This document shows positions 1-12,600 of a DNA stretch of 64,000 bases, in pieces. Source of the DNA: Nematostella vectensis (Eukaryota > Cnidaria > Anthozoa > Actiniaria > Edwardsiidae); assembly GCF_932526225.1 (NCBI RefSeq), contig NC_064046.1:12383208-12447207 (forward strand), written 5' to 3'. Made by a program: the position numbers and the translations under genes. Below the pieces are notes generated by a model that did no database searches, was not told the origin of the DNA, and was given only the letters and a program-made list of their open reading frames with translations. How positions within the stretch are numbered: the stretch's first letter is position 1; every line of letters begins with the position of its first letter.

Positions 1-486
1 AATTCAAAGATTGCAAAACACTCACTACTCTTTTCTATTTTGTGTGCATAAAGTAGATATCTAACTCTCCCTTGCTGTACCCCTTGATATTGTGATATTT
101 TCTGATACTGTTTTGTGATATTTTCTGATACTGTGATTCTCGTTTATATCCAATGCTTATTCGAAAACAAAATAGACTATATTTTTCCTATTTACTTGCT
201 TAATTGAATTATCACATATTAGATAAATTATAGATGTCTTCACTTTTTCTCTAAACATAATATTGCATATAGTATCATATCTAGTAGCTAATAATTTTGA
301 GATTAATGATGATATATTTTAATGACATATTTTAGTCTAGTTTGATGGTACAGTGATTTTTAATGTGAGATATTTAAGTCTAGTTTGATGGTTTAGTGAC
401 ATCCATATTGATTAACTACACTTGATTTGGTATTTTGATTAAGACACTTTGCAATAATATAATTGGTTAATGACTCTGTCATACAG
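1..486. other. AT-rich non-coding stretch, probably intron
   Basis: No convincing exon is seen. The stretch is AT-rich and ends in a splice acceptor (AG at 485-486) that opens the first visible exon of the recombinase-like gene. It is therefore probably an intron of a gene that begins before the window. Confidence 0.4.
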
Positions 487-3400
487 ATTCTGGATGCCGA
501 AGTTTGGGCATGTTGGCCCATACAGTGAGCAAGTAAAAAGGGATCATGATGGGAAAATTGTAGACATCATCCCAAAAGGGAACCCTATGGAGGATGCTGG
601 TAAGTGTCTGTTATGATGATTATGTCAGTATTCCTGTCAGCCTTATCATTATACCAGTACAAGAAACTGGCTTGTACTTGTAGCATAGCTGTCAACTCTC
701 CCGCATTAGGTGGGAGTCTCAAGATTTATTTCTATCACGGAGGGTACAAGATGCAGGTTGCAGGTCGGCTGCAGGTTGGGTACAAAATGCAGGTCAGGTG
801 ATTACAGTTTTTTTTTTTTTTTTTGCTTTAACTATTTCATACAAACTACGGCTCACATGACGCGTTAAAATATTGAATACTTAGATTCACGTTTATTACT
901 AAACAATTATGTGACCTTGGTAATAAAGAATATCCTTCCAGTCTCAAGGTTTTATTTCTATCATTTTCTTAAAAGGTGTCAAGACATTGATACGTTCCTT
1001 AAATAAAAGGAAGCACCGACCTTCTAGAAGAGACATGAGGGCCGGCATGAAGCCCTATGAGGCAAAGAAGGCGCCACCATTCTCTCTTGAGGATATGCTC
1101 AAGATGAGAGAATACTGTTTGAAGACAGTTGAGGTAAACAATTTAATTACCATCACAAAAAAGTGCATTAGAAATAAACAGGTAATATCACATATAGGTC
1201 CATTCTACAAACATGACAGACACAATAGATTCTGTAGTCGAATATTCCATAATATTCGAGGGGTCCATCAGAGAGGACGAAGGCATCTAGTAGATTCTAG
1301 GATAATCTCCGATACTATCACAAAATCAAGGGTCCAGCAGATGGAAGAAGCAGGAACTAAATAGACATCTGTCTAATATCATATTAGAGGAAAACAATGA
1401 TAATATCCTAATCTCAGTAAACAGTTGAAGCTCTCATAAGCGACCACCTTGGGAACTGATAATTGTAGTCGTTAACAGAGCTGGTCTCTTACGAGAGCTT
1501 GCTCTCATAAGCAACCACTGGGCGCCAAAAACTTGAACAATAGGTGTTGGTCTCTTACGGGAGCTTAATTAAAATGGAATCTAAAAGTTATCGTGATAAC
1601 AACAACGCTGTAATATTTTGGTTTATTGCTTGATTTTCAAACTAGGTATTTTACTTATCATGAGAGTGAGTTGTTTTACTTAATAGCAATTAATTCTACA
1701 CAAAGTTGCTCATTATGCTCGTTTATATCAACGACTTAAGCTTTTCGTCATGAGCATATCGCATGGGCCTTTTGTTAACCGATTTCTAAAGCATGCAACA
1801 AACAAGTGGATGGCTATTGTAACTGGATGAAGGATAAATCGTGGAGCTGGAAATGGACTAGAGATTCCTTGTATTTATACATTTTCTGGAGACAAAGAAA
1901 CGTCAATCCCATGGTTGAAATTGAAGTTAGAATATTGTAATTATAAAATTCTTTAATAGTTGCCTACTGGAAAGGCAGCTTTTATGAAACATTACAACAT
2001 TACAAATTTGGAAAATATTTTGCTATTTTTATTATACTCTTTTGCCTTGGACTACTTTGGTTCATTTTATTCAATTGCTTTCCTATAATTATTCTGCCTA
2101 ATTTTTTGGCTTAGTGGTATTTCAGCAGTTATACTTCTGTCTGGCACTGTCATTCAATCAAATAAATGCAGAATCTGAGATTTGAAACTTATTCATTATA
2201 TCATAATAATGCCATTGTAATGGCATTATGGCAATTCATTGCAAATTTCATCTAAAAGTAGTCAAAAATTACACTGCCTACGTGGAACAACTTCATTAGA
2301 ATTTGAAAGCTCCTATTCATAGCGTGGCACTACCTATATGTCTGTTCATTCAAAAGGATCCCTACATCCTTTTGAAAATTGAGTGAGGTGTAGAGTTGAC
2401 TGAACACATGTATTACTACTATTACTATCACTGTAAATCAGCAATAAAATCTAAAGTCATGGTAAATTATCAAATGTCACATTATTTTCAATCCTTAGAT
2501 TTAGCTCATTCCATCTATAATTTTTTTAATCAGCTTCCTCTTTTTGTTTTAGTCAACTCTGGCCAAATTCCCTCCCGCATTCAGATAAAGCTGCCATGGT
2601 CAAAGGCTGACAAGCATGCCAAAGGTGCGTACTTAACCTTTTCTTGTGAATAGTTATTTTTCTTTTGAGGTATATAATATTGTTATAATTTACATATTGC
2701 AAGAGTTAATCTGTCGCTATGGGCCAATCCCCTAAACCCTAAGTTGTGCCCTGTTATGGCACTCATTTCGTGGCTGCTGTTTTCTGGTAAGTTATTGGAG
2801 GCACAATGTCACATTTCTGGGTTGCCCCTACACATCCTATTTCTTTATTTCTTTTACTTTTTTTCATTTTTAGGAAAACCTTACCTTTAATTTACCTCCA
2901 CCATTACTCACAATAGAAACCTAGCAATTTAATCTAGTGATATATTATTAGGAATCACGAAGGGTTACATCTTCCCTCGCATTTCCAAGGACAACCGACG
3001 TGCCCTTCCATCAAAGCGAAGTGTGGCCTCATATCGTACTATTTTTTCCAAGGTAAATACATCAGTACACCAATATCTTAATCAAATCTCTAATTTCTTG
3101 TCATAAGGAACAGTAAATTATATAACATCACTTGTTTTTCCGGCTGGCTTACAATCATAAAATACTGTTTTTCTCTCATTCTTGTGGTTTCCTTTCAAAA
3201 ACAAATACAAAATGAGGAGAAAAGTCGCAGGAATTTTAAAACTAATTTAGAGATTCTTACAAATGGTGTAATAATATGACCATGCCATGCACTTTTCTTA
3301 ATTTTGTATCACACTCGCACTGCCCGTAGTGGCCTTTGTCAGTGCCTGCAAAGTATGCTGGATTCTCAAGCATGTCGCACTGCATGCTTGTTACAGGTAT

Positions 3401-4296
3401 ATATGCAGACAAAATTGTGCTCCCTCTCTAATATTTTATACATGCGTTTATTAATTATTTCCCTCTTGCTTGTAGATGACCAAGGCCCTATTTGAGAAGC
3501 CATACACCACACATAGCATTAGAAGGTCAGCAGCACGCTGGGCAGGCAGATGTGGTGCTGATGATAGCACAATCAAAAGGGCTGGTCGCTGGTAAGAACA
3601 TTTGCCAAAAGCAGAATGACATTAATTTTGTGATGTGATATGAACTTTTGTATGAATATAATAATCAAATAATGTTTTTACTGGTGTTGGTTCATTGAAA
3701 TATACCTTACAGCAGTAACAAAAAACATTAAAATCACTTGATGTCTTTCCAATTGTCCTTCCTGCTCTTCTGCCCTTGTATTGATATTTTCAGTTCCTAC
3801 TGGTTGTTAGGCATCTTCTCTTTATAGTCTTGAAAGGTCACTTTTGTTGTTGTTCTTGTTGTTTTGACTTTTGCTTGCAAATTTTGCCTCGGGGGTAGTA
3901 GAATTCACTTTCGCTTTCTTTGTTGGTATTCATCGCTTCTTTACCAAAAATCGAAAAGCTTTTGTCTTCAGTTTTTTTGGGTTATGCTTGCCCTGGTAAA
4001 AAAATGCAAGCATGCAAGCTGTCATTGCCATATTATCATATTATTAGTTAGTGAGTGATGTGTTCTTAATTGCTAGTCTCAGGACTTTTGCACACCCCAG
4101 AATGTTTTGCTTATCATGATTTCCTGACGAATTCTAAGTCGTCATACATAACATGTAAATTTTCATCTTTTCTTTTAGGAAGTCGAGCAGCTTTGAACTT
4201 TACACCCAAGACGCAAGAGCAGAAATGATTACTGAACTTCATGACGACAATCCAAGCCAGGACCATCTGCTGTGGATGTTCAAGCCCCTCAGATGA
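487..4296 (+). CDS. Tyrosine recombinase-like (phage-integrase fold) gene, Crypton-like, 5' partial
   Basis: Exons read with consistent GT-AG sites: 487-599, 976-1133, 2553-2624, 2952-3052, 3476-3591, 4179-4296 (stop TGA 4294-4296). Phases match at every junction except 1133 to 2553, so at least one exon there is missed or lost. The last exons show the C-terminal half of a tyrosine recombinase: a beta-hairpin segment ending SKADKHAKG, then YIFPR, then the H-x-x-R box in TTHSIRRSAARWA, then GRWKSSSFELY, whose final Tyr fits the nucleophile. The first two exons (KFGHVGPYSEQ; a Lys/Arg-rich segment) could be DNA-binding. The first catalytic Arg, expected in the missing part, is not seen. Family knowledge: this fold cuts and rejoins DNA through a Tyr-DNA link; in animals it occurs in Crypton and DIRS elements and in domesticated Crypton genes. 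Whether this copy is active, domesticated or broken cannot be told. Confidence 0.6.
1429..1566. repeat. Two back-to-back inverted-repeat units, MITE-like
   Basis: Two ~70 bp units each begin GCTCTCATAAGC and end in the near-complement GGTCTCTTACGRGAGCTT. They lie head to tail inside the intron at 1134-2552 of the recombinase-like gene. The imperfect terminal inversions suggest a small non-autonomous element or a hairpin repeat. Confidence 0.5.
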
Positions 4297-5931
4297 AGCA
4301 CCTCCCGCTACATGCCATCCAGACAATTATTTCTGCCCTTGCGCCTTGGCAGCCTACTGTCAAATCATAGCCATCATCAAATGCTATCCTACATGGAAGG
4401 ACAACCATTCAAACCATGGAAGGAAAACCATACAAACCACCCTCTATCAAAGTCATGATCAATGGGACCATGCATGGAAGAAAAACCATGTAAACCCCTG
4501 AGGGGCAGTGGCTACACATCCATGGGGTGTAGAATGGAGATGTCAGGCGTTTCCTCCCTCCACTACCCTAGGTGTTCACCTTGGGCAAGTGATATCCCAC
4601 CTCTAGCCTCCCATTGCCCTAGGTTACAAGATAGCGTCAGATAAAAACTTGGCGACAATGAGCCCTTGGCAAGGGTGATACCCCGATCTATTGATCGTTA
4701 ATACCGCATTGAATTATGCGGGGGGACCAAGAAGCCCTTATCTATACAAGAGCAAGTAAAAAATAAAAGAACAATACTTTCATTTGAACATATCTATATT
4801 GATTAGGTATTCCAACCTCCATCATCTCACATACCCTTATCGACTTAACCTGCCTTTCACCACTTTACCTGCCTCCAACTGGCTAGCCTGTACTTCAGTG
4901 ACTTACCCATTCCTCGTTAATTTACACTCATCAGCTTCCATTCTGTAACAGTCTTAACTTCCCTAACTGGCTACCTTCAAGAATGGAAGGAAAACCTTAC
5001 AAACCATCCTTAATCAAAAAAATGGACAACAAAACCATGCATGGAAGTAAAACCATGGAATTGAAACCATTCAAACAAAAAGACAGTCATTCAAACCATC
5101 AAAGGAAAACCATTGCAGTGTTTGCCTTGGGCAAGTGATAAGACACCACTAGCCTCCCTTCTCTCTTTTCTAAGAACAAAAACCCTTACTGCCAATACCA
5201 CCCTCGGCATTTCTGGGTTGCCCCACAGGTAAATAGAGGTACTTTAATGTTGTTGCCTCGTTCTTATCTGACTCCAAAGTCGGCCATTTCTCATGCCTAT
5301 AGCCTAAGAACTGAAATTGATATGTATTTTGCATTTTGAATATCCCTTGTTTGGTTAGCTTTTCTAGGTTTCTTACCAATTTCACACAACTCGTTCTATT
5401 TGCACCATTACCAAAAACCCCATGATTATTCTTTTCATTGAATCCAATTAATTCTTTTCATTCTTTTCAGTGAATCCAAAGTAAAGGGTGGTAGGGGTGG
5501 GACACCTCTAAAAAAAACATATGCTCCTCGAGAAAATGAGTTTCAAATTCTAAGGGATAGCAAAATAAAATGAGTTTTGACCTTAGGGGACAGGAAAAGG
5601 TCTCCGTTTTAGATGATTTATCCTTAAGGGATAGCAGTTAAAATTATCGCCTCTGTCGTGTGGGGAAACAGGGAAGCTGTTCATTCCTTCTCGACTTCTT
5701 CTTGTTATTGTAACCCTCCAAGGAATCCAGTTCTCAGCAGTGGGCGGATATGCAACTACGCTGTAAATCTTTCGATTTACTCTCGCACTTCATCAATCCT
5801 AGACTACTTGTTGTTAAAACAAAAGGTACAATGGTCAAAAAGAAGTCCTCCTACTTGTTGCTTGTTGCTATTTCTGCAATCACAACCCTCATAACAATCT
5901 AGATCTGACATTTTTCATTAGCTGAATTTGT
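4297..5931. other. Intergenic, simple-sequence rich, no gene seen
   Basis: After the recombinase stop there are many imperfect copies of short motifs such as GGAAGGAAAACCAT and AAACCATTCAAACC (about 4390-5115), which look like a decayed minisatellite. No coding signal is convincing. Around 5510-5650 there are phrases of the type CTAAGGGATAGCA, which recur in several other non-coding parts of the window. Confidence 0.4.
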
Positions 5932-7143
5932 GGAGCCCTGTCCAGGAAAGAGAAGCGGTGGGAACTTTATACAGAAGTGTAGGAAAGAGAAAAGGAAAAA
6001 CTGTACCCTACTTTATCCACGTCCCCGTATAGTCAATATAGGGATACCCGTGTTAAAGTGGTTTCACTTAATGATAAGTCGAATACTTCATAAAAGACGA
6101 CAGTATATCATTTATTTTCAATGTTTGTTTTATCTTTAGGATTTACTCTAATTCAAACTCATCTCACCCCCACCCCACCCCTTCACTACCCCCTGAAACC
6201 AACAACCCGCCCCTTAGTTTTGGAACAACTCTGTTCTCGTAGTTTACTAAGGCCGTTGGGGGAACTAAATAAGCCGGTGTGCTCGTTCAGAGAGAAGAAA
6301 AATAGGTGAGACAAACATAAGTTTTGACCCCTAAGTTATAGAAAAAGTGCGTAGTCTCTAGATCCTTTTCCTCAAAGAATAGCATCATCCACTATAAGCG
6401 CGTAAAGGCTTTTGGCAGCGCAACATGATAAGTTGCCAGGAAAGATGAACTCGTTCCAAAATGACAAAGAAGTAGGCATTAAGAATAAGTAATTAGGTAC
6501 AGAGTTCCAAAATGACTAAGAAGTAGACGCTAAGAAGAAGTAATTAGGTAGAGTTTCATCCTCTTTGCCGAGGTTATGATCAGGTAGCGAATGTCAGCAT
6601 ATGTAACAAATGTCAGCGTACGTAGCAAATGTCAGCAAATGTAACAAATGTCAGCAAGTTTTGAGGTCTACCTAGTGCGATCTTTCTCAGAAAAATACCT
6701 GTTCAAGCGGAGCACAAGACTTGGAAATCATTAAAAGGTAATATATTGTTAGATTAGACGAGGGAAGACACAAAAGTAATAAAAAAAACATCTTCCGCGT
6801 ATCATCTTTAATGGCCATGTTCATTTTCGGCTTCATTGTACATGCCTAAACATCGAGCTCACATTTTGAAAAAGCAACAAAATAGTCAACAATAAAATTA
6901 AGTTAGAGTTGTTATTAGGATATAATGACCCACCAGCGTGAGACTTCCTAATGGATAGCAGTTAGCATAATTTCATACATAAATGATAAGGCGATCACTT
7001 TAGACAGACAGACAGACACAGACTAGTTTTGTTATAGATACAGCCTATTTTTGTCATATTTGCGACATTTGAAACAGTCGTATGTCAGTTTTGCATTTGT
7101 CCCCTCTATATTAGCTGTAGGATTTATGATCACAGTTTTACTA
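5932..7143. repeat. Copy 1 of a ~1.2 kb duplicated non-coding element
   Basis: Begins near GGAGCCCTGTCCA and ends near GGATTTATGATCACAGTTTTA. It is nearly identical to 7313-8486. It holds a ~40 bp internal repeat around GTTCCAAAATGAC and a run of AATGTCAGCA-type motifs (6590-6655). A 62-codon reading frame (6121-6309) exists in both copies but lies wholly in the repeat and resembles nothing known. Confidence 0.8.
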
Positions 7144-7312
7144 TATTAAGCGGAAATTAAAAAGTAAAAGACCCCTCTTATATAAAAATTTAAAACAAAA
7201 TTTAAAAATATTATACATTTTGCCAGGTGAGGTGGGTATTTGGCCCAAAAGAGGTGCCGCTAAAGGTCTGTAATTCTTTGAGATGAATGTGAAAGCAAAC
7301 TGATATAATCGG

Positions 7313-8486
7313 AGCCCTGTCCATGACAGAAAAGCGGTGGGAACTGTATACACAAATGTAGGAAGAGAAAAGGAAAAACTTTACCCTACTTTATCCACGT
7401 CCCCGTATAGTCAATATAGGGATACCCGTGTTAAAGTGGTTTCACTTAATGATAAGTCAAATACTTCATAAAAGACGACACTATATCATTTATTTTCAAT
7501 GTTTGTTTTATCTTTAGGATTTACTCTAATTCAAACTCATCTCACCCCAACCCCACCCCTTCACTACCCCCTGAAACCAACAACCCGCCCCTTAGTTTTG
7601 GAACAACTCTGTTCTCGTAGTTTACTAAGGCCGTTGGGGGACCTAAATAAGCCGCTGTGCTCGTTCAGAGAAAAGAAAAATAGGTGAGACCAACATAAGT
7701 TTTGACCCCTAAGTTATAGAAAAAGTGCGTAGTCACTAGATCCTTTTCCCCAAAGAATAGCATCATCCACTATAAGCGCGTAAAGGCTTTTGGCAGCGCA
7801 ACATGATAAGTTGCCAGGAAAGATGAACTCGTTCCAAAATGACAAAGAAGTAGGCATTAAGAATAAGTAATTAGGTACAGAGTTCCAAAATGACAAAGAA
7901 GTAGACACTAAGAAGAAGTAATTAGGTAGAGTTTCATTCTCTTTGCCGAGGTTATGATCAGGTAGCGAATGTCAGCATATGTAACAAATGTCAGCGTACG
8001 TAGCAAATGTCAGCAAATGTAACAAATGTCAGCAAGTTTTGAGGTCTACCTAGTGCGATCTTTCTCAGAAAAATACCTGTTCAAGCGGAGCACAAGACTT
8101 GGAAATCATTAAAAGGTAATATATTGTTAGATTAGACGAGGGAAGACACAAAAGTAATAAAAAAAACATCTTCCGCGTATCATCTTTAATGGCCATGTTC
8201 ATTTTCGGCTTCATTGTACATGCCTAAACATCGAGCTCACATTTTGAAAAAGCAACAAAATAGTCAACAATAAAATTAAGTTAGAGTTGTTATTAGGATA
8301 TAATGATCCACCAGCCTGATAAGGCGATCACTTTAGACAGACAGACAGACAGACAGACGCAGACTAGTTTTGTTATAGAAACAGCCTATTTTTTTAATAT
8401 TTGCCATTAATAGGAAACAGTCGTATGTCAGTTTTGCATTTATCCCCTCTATATTAGCTGTAGGATTTATGATCACAGTTTTACCC
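7313..8486. repeat. Copy 2 of the ~1.2 kb duplicated non-coding element
   Basis: Second copy in the same orientation, offset by about 1378 bp at the left end. It lacks about 46 bp present in copy 1 (about 6938-6985) and carries a longer GACA microsatellite (8335-8360). The 170 bp spacer between the copies is not part of the repeat. Either a tandem segmental duplication or two insertions of one element would give this. Confidence 0.8.
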
Positions 8487-9646
8487 TGTTAAATCCTTTG
8501 CATTTGACTACGAAATTTAATTAATTTAATTCTTTCTTCAGCCTTTGTATAATTATGTGGTTACTTATTGTTAGTAGAGTTCTAGCAATTCTTTGCTTTA
8601 TAGCAGGGTTAGCTAACAGGTAGGCTAACTAATAGGCTTCTGCTTATTATTCTTAAACAATTTTCAGTTTATTGCGTTCGTTAGTATATTTCCTGTTGTC
8701 ATAAGAGCCGAGTAAGCTGAGCTAATTTTTAAATGTTTCTTATACTTCACACATTCCATATAAATTACTGTTTTCAAAAGAGCCTGGTCATCCTTTGGCA
8801 ATAAACGTGTCCAGTATTTTATGCTTCTGAACGATAAGTCAATTTGGATAAAAATTAATGGTTTTGCGCCGAAATCCCAAGTCCCCTTAACTCGGGGCAG
8901 ATTCGTTGTGTAGCCATTTAGCTTGTGGAGTACGTGCGCACAGGGGGTTGAACTTAGCACACAGTGTAACCAAACTGGAGTTTCATACACCAGAGGGGTA
9001 AGCTTTGAAAGAGGCTAGATAGTATAGAGAACTTCTGTTCTCAACGAGTTACAGAATCCAAGTGATCCTTGCTAAGCGGTCACGTTATAATATGTGACCG
9101 AGCCTTGTAATTTGGTAGGAATATGACGTCGCTGCGGTAAGAATTGGTAGGATTCCTACTGCCCATATATGGGCACCGGAAGAGAAGAAATATTTTTATA
9201 GGTTGCTGGTGGGTACGCTAATAATTTTTATGTGACAATTTCTATTTGCCAATGTAGATGGAGCAAAGTTGTCAATTTTTATGGCAATTATAATTGCTCA
9301 AAAGCTAGCAGGTTTGCTTTTTCTAGGGAATTAAAAATTATCACACATGAAAAATTACTAGTGTAGATGCCAACAAATATAGTTGTCAACTAAAAATTGT
9401 TAGTGTAGATGGGGCTGCGAAGGATCAGGGGCTTTTGTCTTGAATGTCTTGAATGATGTCATTGCACAGGAATAGAAACTGAAAGCATGCAAGCGAGGCT
9501 ACAAGAATATTCCCCGAAAACGATGACAAAATGAGACAAAATGGCGGAAACTATGACTGCGTGATTCATGCAATTAAACGTTTCTGGAGCTTTTCTTCCC
9601 TTGTTATTTGCGAAGTTGAAATATTTACATCTTATAAACCTCAGTG
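8487..9646. other. Intergenic and probable CYLD upstream region
   Basis: No supported gene. About 9215-9410 has repeated pieces such as GTGTAGATG and TTGTCAATTTTTA in both orientations, suggesting a decayed MITE. The last ~150 bp before the CYLD start is the likely 5' UTR and promoter area; no TATA box is evident. Confidence 0.4.
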
Positions 9647-12600
9647 ATGGAAGAAAAACGTCAAATGTATATTTTATTGGAGGACAGACGCGGAGAAAGA
9701 ACAGAAAGAGGTCTGCTACATTTGAAATCTAAATCGGTCGAGACACAATTCATAAGAGGGCAAATTTTCCGCACATTGCCTGAAACAGAACAACCCGAGG
9801 ATAGCAATAAAATAGCTTTGGTAGAGACGACCTCAGAAAATTTTAAACTTGTGTGTGCTACAACTGAAGTGGCTAGGATCACAGAAGAAGAGGCGAAATT
9901 GCTCTCTGCCATAGTCAGTGCTGAAGAAAGGCATAGGATTTTTCGTGAGAGAAATCGTTTGGGTTTTGGAATAGCTATTAAGAATGGGACTAAAGTGCTT
10001 GTGAAGGTTAAAACTGCTGGTGGTGTGCATAGAGATGTTCCTGGGGTTGTATGGTTTAAAGGACCTCTTCCGACACATGACGGGACAATGTTTGGTGTGG
10101 AACTGACCCCAAACAAGCCGAAGGTACTGTATTACTTGTATGTTGTCTTATAATCATTTAGGTTATTCCTTGTACTTGAGACTTGAATGTCTCATTTTTT
10201 GTATATGGTTATTATAATGAGTACTCATAAATGTTAATGCTATGTTGATTTGATCCTCAGTAATTTCCCTGCCTGTCTGGAGGGGGAGGGATGTATGAAG
10301 CAATAACTCTAGCTGCAGCCTTTCATCTCCAGGCTCTGCCAAAAAGCAGGGCCGTAGCCGGGATTTTAAGCGGCGTGGTTCGTTTTTCCATTTGGGCTGA
10401 CCAAATTTCCGGTATACCCCTCTCCTCGGCTTATTAGATTAGGCAATCAATACTTCAAATATATTCAATCTTGTATCTAAAATGTTATTTTAATAGGGTG
10501 CTTTTTAACATATGGCGGTAATAAAAAAGATAATTATTTGAAAAAGATTTTTATAGTTATCTATAAGACATATTGATGTGCACGGTATATCCAGCCAACG
10601 CAATATTTTTATGTTTGCTCTGAGCGGACCTTCAAGCCAGGTGGGGGGATTCGTCCAAACCCCTTGAACCCCCCCTGGCTAGGGGCCTAAAAAGTGTGGT
10701 TATAATATAAAACATAGCACTCTGTCCCCTTTTTACAAGCTCGAATGCCAGTCCTCAGCCATTTACAGCTCATATCAATCAATAGCTGTCGTTAGTGCCT
10801 GGGCCATTTTTTTTAAATGGCGACCTGTTAATTCAGAGTAAACTCGAATTCCTGCAAGTTTTCAATTGTCAACTTATGCAGTTCTAGGGTGACAAAGAAA
10901 AAGCAAACAAATAATTGAAAAAAAAAATTCCAATAATGGTACTGTATGTAATACCCAAATAAGGAATAGACCAAGAAAGCTAGTAAGACAGTTTTCAAAA
11001 TAATATTGATTGAAAAAATAATAATGTTGATTGATATGATAAAAATATTGATTGATGTTTTTTTCTCTTATGTCATTATGTCCATGTCATTATGCCAAAG
11101 ATAAGATTGCCCGCGCCCATGTCATTATGTCGATATGTTGCTAGTGTGCACTAGGCATTACTAACTGTACATATTTCACTGCTTGCTATTTCAATGCTCA
11201 CTCTAAAATAACACTTCCATTTTGTGTCTAGGCCCTCCATCTGTTTAACAACTGAAGTTGGTATCAGAATCATGATTCAAATAAAAGCTGTGGCATGAAA
11301 ACCTCAATTTGTGACAATTTACGGGAAAACCAAACTCGCGAGTTTGCCTTTTTTCTGGAATATAAACGGAAAGCCCGCGATAGCGAAACAGAAAGTTCAC
11401 ACTCGTGTAATTGAAAGCACCCAAACCCATTTTCAGGTTTTAGTCCCCAAATAATATGGTAACTTATCTCAAAATTCAAGAAATAAAGCTTTGTATGCAA
11501 TTTAACCCCAGATTGCTTCCATCCATCTAACGATGTTAAACACTTGAGGTCGAATCTGAAATATTATTCAAAAAACACCACAGCATTAGAACATTTTCAT
11601 CAAATTCAAGAACAATCAGTTCAACTTTTGCAGCACCCTGTATTTTAGATAATGATACCAAGGGTGTTTTACTCATATGTATTTATGTTATCCTCTAGGG
11701 CAGTGAACAGCTTGGAACCTCAGATGGGACATTTAGGGAGAAACGTTATTTCACATGTCCAGAAAATTGTGGAGTGTTTGTTGCCCTTGATAAAATTCAA
11801 CCGCAAGACAACACAGATACAAAAAAGTCTCCCCAACGAGAAACAGCTTCATCCAAATCAAGATTATCAATTTTAAAGGATGCGGTTTTCCCATCAAAAG
11901 AGCGTAACAGGTCTAAATTTGACTATCAACTGGAAATTGGGGAAAGAGTTGTGACATTTAAGGATGATAGGGAATTGCGTGGCGTAGTACGCTACATTGC
12001 AAACGAACCGGATGACAGTGACATGATAGCAGTGGGAATAGAACTGGTAAGACTGTAATCAAATCTTTTTTGTCCTGCATCTCCCTACCAGGAGCCCTAC
12101 CAGTAAGAATTGCCCTCGTAATAGGCCTCCCAGTAAGCTTCTAAGCATCAATGTTTGACTCCTGCATTACAGGAGTTTAATGATACCACTTTGTTATGAA
12201 TATCGATACCCATAAGCACCCATTCTTCATGAAACTGCTTTTTGAAATTTGCTATTTATTGCTGACAGTTAAATTGCTGACAATCAATTTAAATTGATGT
12301 ATATACAGTTATGTAATAATCTTTGAAAACTAGTTCAATTTCTGTTAATTTGGATTGGTTGAACTTAAGAAGAAGGTTTAGGGATGCTTTGTTGAAAATT
12401 TTCTCAGAGTCTTTTATTACACGGCATTAGGAAGCTGGTATGTAAAAACCATGAGAGATCGTTGTTTGTAATTGAGAAATATGTGCCTGGTTTGATTTTC
12501 TATAGGACGAACGGTATGGGAATGGAACAGGATTTTTTAGGAGCCATCAGCGTTTCATGTGCGAGAGTGGTTATGCATTGTTTGTCCCTGCTGACACTGT

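Noticed and set aside
3304-3419. Possible extra exon of the recombinase gene (TGG...ACAG before GTATAT)
   Set aside because: Acceptor and donor exist, but the length breaks the frame between exons 2952-3052 and 3476-3591, which join in phase without it.
6121-6309. 62-codon frame present in both copies of the 1.2 kb repeat
   Set aside because: Similarity is explained by the DNA duplication; no family match and no splice or promoter support.
8664-8990. 108-codon minus-strand frame upstream of CYLD
   Set aside because: No recognisable domain, no splice structure, average composition; likely chance in AT-rich DNA.
9661-10116. 151-codon minus-strand frame opposite CYLD exon 1
   Set aside because: Shadow of the CYLD coding strand; the plus frame has clear CAP-Gly motifs.
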